Assembly: GCF_005869225.1 (NCBI RefSeq)
Contig: NZ_SWFP01000004.1
Span: 496,001-560,000, forward strand
Length of the DNA: 64,000 nt
DNA from: Dyadobacter bucti
GTDB lineage: Bacteria > Bacteroidota > Bacteroidia > Cytophagales > Spirosomataceae
Direction: 5' to 3'
Made by a program: the position numbers and the translations under genes. Shown here piece by piece: positions 34,982-43,207 of this stretch (its first letter is position 1; every line of letters begins with the position of its first letter). Under the pieces are notes generated by a model. The model was given only the letters and a program-made list of their open reading frames with translations. It searched no databases and had not been told where the DNA came from.

Positions 34982-37900
34982 ATGAAATTACCTGAATTTG
35001 CAGTGAAAAATTACCAGTTTACGCTGGTCGTTTTTATGGGTGTGCTGGCCCTGGGCCTTTATTCACTTTTTACCATGCCCCGAAGCGAAGACCCCGACAT
35101 ACATCCGCCTCAGTTTACCGTCGTGGTCATTTATCCCGGAACCAATCCGAAAGATATGGAGCAGCTGGTGGTGGACCCGATGGAGAAGAAAATCAATGAG
35201 CTGGACGATATCAAACATGTAATTACCGACGTGAGCGACGGACTAGCCGTGATGCAGGTGCAATACAAATACAGTTCCGACCCGGACGACAAATACCAGG
35301 AGCTGGTGCGGGAAATCAATGCGCTCAGGAATAATCTGCCCGCTGATATCAACGACATCCGCATCAACAAACAGATACCTTCCGATGTGAGCATTTACCA
35401 GTATGCGCTCATCAGTGAAAATGCCAGCTATGCCCAGCTCAAAAAGTTTTCGAAAGCATTTAAGGAACGTCTTGAAAAAATAAAAACCTTAAAGAAAGTC
35501 GAATACTCCGGAGTACCGGAACGGCAGGTCCACGTTAACCTGAACCTGCAAAAGATCGCACAGCAGAATCTGACGCAAAATCAGGTGATAGCGGCCCTGC
35601 AAAGTGAAAACGTCAATATTCCGGGCGGGAGCATCACCATGGCGACCAAAAAGCTGAACATTAAAACGAGCGGCAATTACCGGACGCTTGATGAAATCGC
35701 CAATACGGTTGTGTCTGCCTCGGCGGGGAAAATTGTCTTACTGAAAGATGTAGCCGACATCAAAATGGGTTACGAAGATGAAACGCATATCACACGTCTG
35801 AATGGTTTCCGGTGCAGTTTTGTAAACCTCAGCCAGAAAGAAGGCGAGAATATCATTGCGGTCCAGGGACAGGTGGAGCCGGTGGTAGCGGCCTTTGAAA
35901 AAGAACTTCCGGCCAATATTGAGTTGGTCAAAGTATTTGATCAGGCCAAAAGCGTTGACATCCGGTTGTCGCATTTTGCACGTGATTTCGGGATCGCTAT
36001 ACTCCTGGTTTTGCTGACGTTGCTGCCGCTGGGTACGCGCGCATCGGTAGTGGTGATGATCTCCATTCCGCTTTCGCTGGCAATCGGGCTTACGATGATG
36101 AATTTGCTGGGCTATAACATCAACCAGCTGAGCATAGTAGGTATGATCGTCGCACTGGGGATCCTGGTGGATGACAGTATTGTGGTCGTGGAAAACATAG
36201 AGCGCTATCTGCGAATGGGTTACAATAGGGTGGAGGCATCGATAAAAGCATCTTCACAGATCGGGATGGCGGTGGTCGGCTGTACGATCCTGTTGATTTT
36301 TGCCTTTTTGCCGCTGGTGTTTTTGCCGGAAGGAGCGGGGGATTTTATCAGGAGTCTGCCGCTTTCGGTGATTACTACGGTGTTTGCGTCCATGCTGGTT
36401 TCACTTACTATTGTTCCTTTTTTATCAAGTGTGATATTAAAACGCCATGCGAGCGAAGAAGGTAATTTTTTGCTGAGAGGCATGAAAAGAGGCATTCACA
36501 AAACTTACGGAAGCCTTCTGGACAAAGCTTTGAAAAGGCCCGTCTGGACGCTGGTCATTGCCGGGCTGATCTTCGCCGGTTCGCTGGGCCTGGTGCCGCT
36601 GATCGGGAACAGTCTTTTCCCTAAATCGGAAAAACCAATGTTCCTGATCGATATTGAAACCCCTCAGGGGACCAACATCAAAAAGACAAACCAGGTAACC
36701 CGGTATGTGGAGGATATTTTGAAAAAAGAGCCGCTGATCACCTCCTTCGCTACAAACGTAGGAAAAGGAAATCCGAGAGTGTATTACAATGTGATCCAGC
36801 GGAATGAAAGTGAAAATTTTGCAGAGATCTTTGTACAGGTGGAAGGGCTGGAGACGCATGAAAAAGTGGAGGTGATTGAGCGGCTGAGGAAAAAACTGGA
36901 AAGGTATCCAGGAGCTGAAATCAAGGTAAAAGACTTTGAGCAGGGACCGCTGGTAGAGGCACCGCTGGCATACCGCATTTACGGGGAAGACCTGGAAGAT
37001 CTCAGGAAAACAGCCTTCAAAGTCGCGGCTTTACTGGATAAAGTGGAAGGTACTATCTATGTCAATAATCCTTTGCAGGTGCAGCCGACGGATCTGAAGG
37101 TGAACGTCAACAAACAGAAAGCCGGTACGCTGGGAATTTCATCCGCGGATATCGACCGCACCGTGCGGCTTGGGGCTGCGGGTCTCAATGTGGCTACTTT
37201 TCGTGAAGATGTGGGCAAGGCGGATAATTACAATGTCAACGTTTCGGTGTCACGCAATGCTGCCACCCAGGACTATAGTGTTTTTGATAAATTGTATGTT
37301 CCTTCGGCTTCCGGGGCCAGTATACCGCTTAAAAATGTAGCCAAAATTGAGTTCGAAAGCTCGCCAAACTAGATCAGGCATTATGACAAAGACAGGTATG
37401 TGACCGTCTCGGCATTTGTGAAGCCGGGATACAACGTACAGCGGTTAAACGAAGGAATTACCGCCCAGCTGCAGCAGTTTAAATTCGAAGAAGGCCAAAC
37501 CTTCAAAGTAGCGGGGGAGAAAGAAAGCCAGGAAGAAAGCTTTGGCGGCCTCGGGCTGATTATCCTGATCACCATATTTGGTTTTCTGGGCGTGCTGATC
37601 CTGGAATTCAAGACTTTTAAAAGTATACTGATCGTGCTTTCCGTTATTCCGCTGGGTATCGTCGGCGGACTCCTGATGCTTTTCCTGACGGGCGAAACAT
37701 TGTCTTTTACAGCCACAATCGGCTTTATTGCATTGGTGGGTATAGAAGTGAAAAACTCCTTGCTGGTTGTGGATTTTACCAATCAGCTGCGGGAACAGGG
37801 CAAGGGAATTGAAGAAGCGATCATCGAGGCGGGCGAAATCCGGTTTGTACCCATTTTGCTAACCTCGCTTACAGCCATCGGCGGGCTGCTTCCGCTGGTA

Positions 37901-38062
37901 ATTGAGTACAGCGCGCTTTATTCGCCGCTGGCCCTCGTACTCATCGGCGGATTGATCAGCTCCACGTTATTGTCAAGGTTGGTAACGCCGGTAATGTATA
38001 AGCTCCTGCCACCTGCGGTAGAGCGAAAGGATGTGGAGGTGCTGGAGGAGGCGATGGCGTGA
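34982..38062 (+). pseudogene. RND (AcrB/HAE1-type) efflux pump interrupted by an in-frame amber codon
   Basis: The frame encodes a normal-length pump of 1026 codons, except that codon 797 (37370-37372) is TAG. The first part has TM1, the porter domain, TM2-TM6 with GILVDDSIVVVENIERYL in TM4, and the second porter half up to VAKIEFESSPN. The same frame continues directly after the stop (IRHYDKDRYVTVSAFVKPGYN...) through TM8-TM12, with IGFIALVGIEVKNSLLVVDF, and ends at TGA 38060-38062. There is no indel. The stop is one base change from a sense codon (for example CAG). The truncated 796-residue product would lack the last five helices. Either this is a nonsense mutant, a sequencing error or a suppressed stop. 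The tetR, tolC and adaptor genes are intact. Confidence 0.85.
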
Positions 38063-38070
38063 CTTTGTTT

Positions 38071-38182
38071 TGAATGAGTGATTGAGTGAATGATTGAATG
38101 AGTGAATGATTGAATGATTGAATGATTGAATGATTGAATGATTGAATGATTGAATGATTGAATGATTGAATGATTGAATGAG
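38071..38182. repeat. Octanucleotide microsatellite TGAATGAT, 14 units
   Basis: Fourteen consecutive 8-bp units begin 8 bp after the RND pump stop codon. Units 5-13 (38103-38174) are nine perfect copies of TGAATGAT. The flanking units carry T-to-G changes (TGAATGAG) or one A-to-T change. Any reading frame across it is an artefact (Asn-His-Ser-Ile-Ile-Gln-Ser-Phe repeats on the minus strand). Confidence 0.96.
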
Positions 38183-38320
38183 TGGAGGAAGGGGAGGAGG
38201 TTAGGGGTTGAAAGCAAATTCGCTGACAGCCCCTAACCAAATTTCCCAACGTCAATTATGATTATCCTTTCTGCCCCGAATATCCATAATCACCATAATC
38301 ATCTTACTTGCTTGCGAGAT

Positions 38321-38471
38321 TAGGAACCCCAGCCCGACGGGCTGCAATGCACCTAGCCATGGGCATCGCCCATGGGTATCTAGCCATAGGCATCGCGCAT
38401 GGGTATCCGAGAGTAGGGAACCCCAGCCCGACGGGCTGTAATATACCCAGCCGTGGCATCGCCAGCGGCTA
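38321..38471. repeat. Cluster of five triloop hairpins (REP-like)
   Basis: In order: AGCCC-GAC-GGGCT (38331-38343), CCATGGGC-ATC-GCCCATGG (38357-38375), a degraded copy of the latter (about 38384-38402), AGCCC-GAC-GGGCT again (within a 21-bp exact duplicate of 38324-38344 at 38418-38438), and AGCCGTGGC-ATC-GCCA-G-CGGCT (38449-38470). Stem sequences differ but remain complementary, and loops are GAC or ATC. The last hairpin overlaps the stop codon of the minus-strand GAF gene (38469-38471). Confidence 0.88.
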
Positions 38472-40808
38472 ATGTAGCAATTTCACCCCCAGCCGTATCG
38501 CTTTCAGCCCTGTAAGTCCCTGTAAATCTTCCAGGTCCAGGTTTTCGTATTCGTATTCCAGGATCTCCGTTTCCTGAAGATACTGGATGTACGGCAGATA
38601 ATCTTCTATGTCCTTTTTGTTAAAATAGACCAATGCGATCATGTCGGGCTGGGTCAGCCGTTCCTGTGAATTGCGGATACGCACTTTATCAATCCGTTTT
38701 TTGATCATCTGATAACGGATATTATATGCGCCCTCCACGTCGAATTTTCGCTCGTCGGTCCTGAAACTGATGTCGATTGTGTTGTTGTGGACAAATATCA
38801 GTTGGGTGGTCCGAAGCTCGACCGGCATTCCGGGCAGCAGCGAGTGGGTAAGCCGCGCAATAGCGGCCATAGACGACAGCTGCCAGAGCCGGACGTTCCT
38901 GAGGTGAAAATGGCTGAAAGGTTTATCGGGCGCAATAGACTGACCGATGTAAATATCATATTCCACACCATCTGTCCTGAATTTTTCAAAATAGCACGGG
39001 TATGACAACTGAAGTTCCTGCTGCTCTGCCTCCAGATAGTTGTTAATTGCATTGTTGAGCAGCTGCATCGAAGTTTCCAGAGCCTGCTCACGGCTTACGG
39101 CATCCCTGACCGTGTTGAAATAGGTCTGAATAATTTCTTCGGTTCTTGGTTCTGCCCCGGCAAGATGATCCAGATATTTGCCGGCTTCATTGTTCAGAAA
39201 AACACCCAGATTGTTTTCTTCCGTCGTAGTCAGCTGATCCTGTTCCGTCACTTTCTGCCAGGTTTTACAGCTGAAATTCATCTGTTCCAGCAGGGACGAT
39301 TTATGAATAGCCCTTAACGCTGACAGTGTCTCTGCGAGTAGCCCGAGGCGATGGTCGATGTCGTGCTTGATAGCCTGGTTACGTTCAATGGTAGAGTTCC
39401 GGATATCTACTGCACCATACAAAGGATACATGTGACTGAAATGAACGGGTTCCGTTTCCATGATGGGTAAATTCTTCTTTTTTGCCCTCAGGTAATGCCA
39501 GGCCGCTTCATTGAATTTCCACTGTACCGATGGTTGTATCGAAGTGAATTTTTCCTTCACGATCTTCTCGATTTCCAGGTTAAATTCGTCGATATACACC
39601 TGCATCAGCAACGCAATCGGTTGAATAGCAGGTTCCAGCATTGCCATGGTGCCCACTTCAAACACATCCTCTCCCCAGGTATGGATCGCCACTATACCTA
39701 CCACCGTCTGATTTCGAAATAATGGGAGCAATGCCAGTGAAGTCACATTTTGTGTAATAAAGCTGGCCAGAAATGAATATTGGGTCAAATCCTCCTGCCG
39801 GATATCCCTCGAATAAAATGACTGCGGGTCTATGGAATAGCTGTGCGCCCGCTGCTGGAATTCTTCCGGGCTCAGTGTTTTTTCACCCCACACATTGTAC
39901 AAAACGCCGGTCCCGCCTTTTTCATAGCCAAAAACAAATTTGTCGTTCACCCGGACGAAAGGGAAAAAATCAAATTCGATTTTATCATTGCAAAGCAGCA
40001 TTTTAAGCGAACGCGTAACAGTTCTGTACGTGGTTTCTTCGTTTCCGGGAGTCCTGGTCAGTCTTATTTTTTTGATGTTTTCAACCGCCTGTCTGCCCGT
40101 TACGTCGGTAACCGTGATCATGGCTAAGCCACGGAACCGGAACATATCCAGTGGCAGCAGGCTTTGCAGCATTTCAAAGCCCATGTTTTCACTGATGTAT
40201 TCTTTCAGCTGCCTGAACTTGATCACCGGCAGTTCCCGCAGGGGTATGATCTCAATGAAATCCGTATTGATACTCGCTTCCAGGTACCTTTCCGCAGCAG
40301 TACCGGGATCTGTATGAATGTGGTATAGTTCCTTTCTGAGCACCGACTCAAAATGATACAATCTTTTAAGAATGAAACCGTAAATGACCCGAAGCCTTTC
40401 GTTAGTATAATCTTCAATGCTTTTGGTGACAGGTTTTTGTTTGTCTTTTTCGACCAGGCCAATCATCAGATCGTGCAGGGTATCGGTGCTGTAAACGATC
40501 AGCGGTTGCATGGGTTTGCACAAGCCCCATATCACCTCGTCCGCCCCCGACATTGTGGGCGACTGGCAGGCGTAGACCAGTTCGAGCAAGTGTTCGTACG
40601 CGTGGAGGTTGTTTTCAGTAAGCTCCTTGTTTTCCAGATCGGCTTTCGCAAACTCTTGGAGCACGATATCGAAGAACTGTTTTTTGGCAGTTTTTTCTTC
40701 GTTAGCTCTTTTTCTGAGGGAGTCGATAAAAGGCTTAAAAGAGAACGCCGTGTTGATCACCGGTGCGGAGCAATTGTTTCCGGAAACGTCAATAATTGCC
40801 TTTTTCAT
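38469..40808 (-). CDS. GAF-domain protein with cyclase-like motif, function unknown
   Basis: Start ATG 40808 (MKKAIIDVSGNN) gives 779 residues. The frame is open further upstream, but a good promoter lies inside that extension. There is no signal peptide or membrane helix, so it is cytoplasmic. A GAF-like segment lies at about 310-430 (KFVFGYEKGGTGVLYNVWG..., SLALLPLFRNQTVVGIVAIHTWG). Further on, YPLYGAVDIRNSTIERNQAI recalls the FADIRGFT metal motif of class III nucleotide cyclases, but I cannot see a complete cyclase domain. The C-terminus is all-beta then helical (YEYENLDLEDLQGLTG). It is a single gene with its own promoter. Similar proteins occur in Bacteroidota without known function. Confidence 0.72.
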   Translation of the reverse strand: MKKAIIDVSGNNCSAPVINTAFSFKPFIDSLRKRANEEKTAKKQFFDIVLQEFAKADLENKELTENNLHAYEHLLELVYACQSPTMSGADEVIWGLCKPMQPLIVYSTDTLHDLMIGLVEKDKQKPVTKSIEDYTNERLRVIYGFILKRLYHFESVLRKELYHIHTDPGTAAERYLEASINTDFIEIIPLRELPVIKFRQLKEYISENMGFEMLQSLLPLDMFRFRGLAMITVTDVTGRQAVENIKKIRLTRTPGNEETTYRTVTRSLKMLLCNDKIEFDFFPFVRVNDKFVFGYEKGGTGVLYNVWGEKTLSPEEFQQRAHSYSIDPQSFYSRDIRQEDLTQYSFLASFITQNVTSLALLPLFRNQTVVGIVAIHTWGEDVFEVGTMAMLEPAIQPIALLMQVYIDEFNLEIEKIVKEKFTSIQPSVQWKFNEAAWHYLRAKKKNLPIMETEPVHFSHMYPLYGAVDIRNSTIERNQAIKHDIDHRLGLLAETLSALRAIHKSSLLEQMNFSCKTWQKVTEQDQLTTTEENNLGVFLNNEAGKYLDHLAGAEPRTEEIIQTYFNTVRDAVSREQALETSMQLLNNAINNYLEAEQQELQLSYPCYFEKFRTDGVEYDIYIGQSIAPDKPFSHFHLRNVRLWQLSSMAAIARLTHSLLPGMPVELRTTQLIFVHNNTIDISFRTDERKFDVEGAYNIRYQMIKKRIDKVRIRNSQERLTQPDMIALVYFNKKDIEDYLPYIQYLQETEILEYEYENLDLEDLQGLTGLKAIRLGVKLLH

Positions 40809-40854
40809 GTTTACGGAACGTAAGGAAGGGGGTGTTGAGAAGCCTTGGTTTTGA

Positions 40855-40886
40855 CAAAAATAACAAAAGCAGGAGTAAAAATGCAA
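40855..40886 (-). promoter_or_regulatory. Promoter of the GAF-domain gene
   Basis: On the minus strand, TATTTTTG (40862-40855) matches the TAnnTTTG -7 consensus exactly. A TTG (40886-40884) lies 21 bp upstream as the -33 box. Transcription would start near 40848, about 40 nt before the ATG at 40808, and this supports that start codon. Confidence 0.5.
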
Positions 40887-41234
40887 GCACCGTATTTAGT
40901 CTTAATAGTTCTGATTTTCAGTTATTTATAAATGTTTTTAGTAACCTCTTGCCGACTTCATCGTCTGTAAGAGTGCCAGGCTCCTGCATGCTCTGGTTTT
41001 TCAGAAATTGGTCCTGCCGCCGCCGCTCACCATATCGGGGTTATCTTAACGGAGTGACTGTTTTTTTGCCGGCGAAATTAGGAAGTAATGGTTTTGGGCC
41101 AGGGTTACAGTGCTGTCCTATCCGAAAACGAAGGTTTTGGTTTCAAAATATAGCCTTCGGGTTCTGTATTCCGCAATGCGGCACCGTAATACTGGTAATA
41201 TTTGCTAAAATTGCAGTTTCTAAACCCATAAGCC
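40887..41234. other. Intergenic region upstream of the locus 3 sigma factor
   Basis: About 350 bp with no credible gene. Open frames here lack codon bias and family-like features. The promoter of the sigma factor must be here, but no clear -33/-7 pair was found. Confidence 0.45.
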
Positions 41235-41828
41235 ATTCATTCCGCAGCCTCACACCAGGACGACCATCAGATCCTTTTCCGTCTCAGGGAAGGGGACAGG
41301 GAAGCTTTTGAGCAGTTGTACCGGAAACACTGGCGCGACCTTTTTAACTCTGCCTACAAAAGGCTTCTGCTGAGAGAGGAAGCAGAGGAAATTATTCAGG
41401 ATCTGTTTGTGCAGCTGTGGGTGAAAAGGGAGTTGCTGGTTATTACTTCCACGCTGGAAGCCTACCTCTTCGGCGCACTACGGTACAGCATTTATAATTT
41501 TATCCGAAATCGCAAGGTACAGCAGGCCTATCTCGACCATCTGGCACATTCGTCAGAAATTGATCAGAATTATATTGAGGATTCGCTCTACTACGAGGAA
41601 CTCTCCGAGGCGCTGGCAAAGAGCATCGAGAAGCTGCCCGAAAAGTATAAGAAGGTTTACCTGCTCAGCCGGTACGAGAATTTTACATACAGGGAAATTG
41701 CAAAACATCTCAACATCCCGCTGGATACCGTTGAAAAGCACATGGGAAAGGCATTGAAACTACTCCGGGACAGCCTCCGGGATTTTGCCGTCATTCTTTG
41801 CATCTGGGCCGGGAATTACTGGAATTGA
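41235..41828 (+). CDS. ECF RNA polymerase sigma factor with no canonical start codon (locus 3)
   Basis: Family-like sequence begins well before the first ATG/GTG/TTG. The frame opens after TAA 41229-41231, and residues HSAASHQDDHQILFRLREGDREAFEQLYRKHW belong to the normal N-terminus and sigma region 2. The only candidate starts there are ATT 41235 (197 residues) or ATC 41271. TTG 41316 would give 170 residues and delete the first helix of region 2. Region 2 continues with EEAEEIIQDLFVQLWVKREL and region 4 with SIEKLPEKYKKVYLLSRYENFTYREIAKHLNIPLDTVEKHM. It precedes FecR and an STN-type SusC. I favour an ATT start or a lost ATG. Confidence 0.82.
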   Translation: MHSAASHQDDHQILFRLREGDREAFEQLYRKHWRDLFNSAYKRLLLREEAEEIIQDLFVQLWVKRELLVITSTLEAYLFGALRYSIYNFIRNRKVQQAYLDHLAHSSEIDQNYIEDSLYYEELSEALAKSIEKLPEKYKKVYLLSRYENFTYREIAKHLNIPLDTVEKHMGKALKLLRDSLRDFAVILCIWAGNYWN

Positions 41829-41912
41829 TTTAAAATTTGTGAAAATTTTGGCGGAGACAAACATGAAAAGGTACTTTATTATAATGGCGATCCGCAATGC
41901 CTTCTAAGAACA

Positions 41913-42899
41913 ATGACAAACGAGCGATTACAATATCTGCTGGATCAACAGCATACCGGCAACATTTCGGAGCTGGAAGCAGCCGAACTAGACAGCTGGT
42001 ACAGCCAGACGGAAGCCAGGGAAAACCTCACGGCCAGGCTGTCGGAAAATGCGGCCAGTGCGCTTGAAGTAAGGCTTTTAAGCAGGATCAATCATGAGAT
42101 TGACAACACCGAAAATCCGGTGGAAAATTTGGAACCTTCCAAAAAGCTGTGGGAACCCGCGCGGCTTTACCGGATAGCGGCTGTTTTTCTGGGATTGCTC
42201 GTGGTAGGGGCAGGATTGTACATATATGATCCTTTCGCAGCGAAGCAGGTCAGTGAGGTAACCAAATACGGAGAAATCCGCACGGTACTTTTACCCGATG
42301 GTTCGGAGGTGATACTGAATGGGAATTCAGCAATTACCTACGCGGGAGATTGGAAAAATGATGATACCCGGGAAGTGCGGTTGAAAGGAGAAGCTTACTT
42401 CAAAGTGGTGCATACCAGCGATAACCGGAAGTTCAGTGTGAGTACCGATGAACATTTCAGTGTGGATGTACTCGGGACACAGTTTTCTGTGAACAGCCGG
42501 GAGAGCGGTACAAGGGTAGTGCTCAACGAAGGCAAGGTGCAATGCAACCTCGGAAAAGAACAAGGTGATGCGCTGATTTTAAAGCCGGGTGAACTGATCG
42601 AGTTCGATACCAAACCTTCAAAATATATCCGTAAAAGTGTGGAAGCAGATCAGTACTCCGCCTGGAAAGACCGCAAGCTGATCCTGAAAAATACCACATT
42701 GCGTGAAATCTCGGATATGCTGACCGAAACTTACGGGTTACACATCACCACCGAAAATCCCGACTTGCTGGGGCGCGAAGTTTCCGGATCCGTTCCGCTG
42801 GATAACGTGGAAACTTTGCTGGAAGGATTGGCGGAAGCCTGCGACCTGAACGTGCGGCGGGAAGGGGAAAATGTTTCTTTTGCACCACGCAAACGCTGA
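41913..42899 (+). CDS. FecR-family anti-sigma factor (locus 3)
   Basis: A 328-residue inner-membrane protein. The N-terminal cytoplasmic region (about 1-85) is followed by a transmembrane helix at about 88-108 (YRIAAVFLGLLVVGAGLYIY). The FecR periplasmic domain follows (RTVLLPDGSEVILNGNSAITYAGDW; VRLKGEAYFKVVHTSDNRKFSVSTDEHFSVDVLGTQFSV), then a C-terminal STN-like part (ISDMLTETYGLHITTENPDL) that mirrors the receptor's signalling domain. It is encoded 84 bp downstream of the sigma factor and upstream of the STN-type SusC, completing a cell-surface signalling set. Confidence 0.94.
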   Translation: MTNERLQYLLDQQHTGNISELEAAELDSWYSQTEARENLTARLSENAASALEVRLLSRINHEIDNTENPVENLEPSKKLWEPARLYRIAAVFLGLLVVGAGLYIYDPFAAKQVSEVTKYGEIRTVLLPDGSEVILNGNSAITYAGDWKNDDTREVRLKGEAYFKVVHTSDNRKFSVSTDEHFSVDVLGTQFSVNSRESGTRVVLNEGKVQCNLGKEQGDALILKPGELIEFDTKPSKYIRKSVEADQYSAWKDRKLILKNTTLREISDMLTETYGLHITTENPDLLGREVSGSVPLDNVETLLEGLAEACDLNVRREGENVSFAPRKR

Positions 42900-43207
42900 G
42901 CCGCCAGCGAATTTTAATAGCGCACATTTTATAACGGTTTGCTGTCTGATCAGCTTAAACTATATCTGTCAACTTAATATTTTAAATTATTATGTTGTGC
43001 ATTAATTTATTTTAAATTTATAAATAACAGATAATAAGCACACTAGTGAATATTATATCGACCGATTTTTTATACCTTAATAAAAATATTTGCCGAAAGT
43101 TGGCGGAGGGTTTACGGAAAGGGTACTGTAGGGATAGATGACGAAATATAATATTACCATTTCACAAAAATGACCCATTTATTCCAACCCAATCTCAACA
43201 GTTGCCT
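42900..43207. other. AT-rich leader region of SusC (locus 3)
   Basis: 308 bp without a gene. It is very AT-rich between 42960 and 43110. It probably contains the sigma-dependent promoter of the SusCD operon. I saw no exact TAnnTTTG box; AATATTTG near 43084-43091 is the nearest match. No terminator or riboswitch fold was recognised. Confidence 0.4.

Noticed and set aside
37400..38062. Separate small RND gene starting at GTG 37400
   Set aside because: It is in the same frame as the truncated pump, starts in the middle of a conserved block and lacks a leader, so it is the other half of one gene.
37918..38255. Minus-strand frames encoding Asn-His-Ser-Ile-Ile-Gln-Ser-Phe repeats
   Set aside because: They are a by-product of the TGAATGAT microsatellite and overlap the real pump gene.
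40796..41311. 171-codon frame before the locus 3 sigma factor, possible frameshift partner
   Set aside because: It is Ser/Phe/Arg-rich without family features, and the sigma reading frame itself remains open upstream with good family sequence, so no frameshift is needed.
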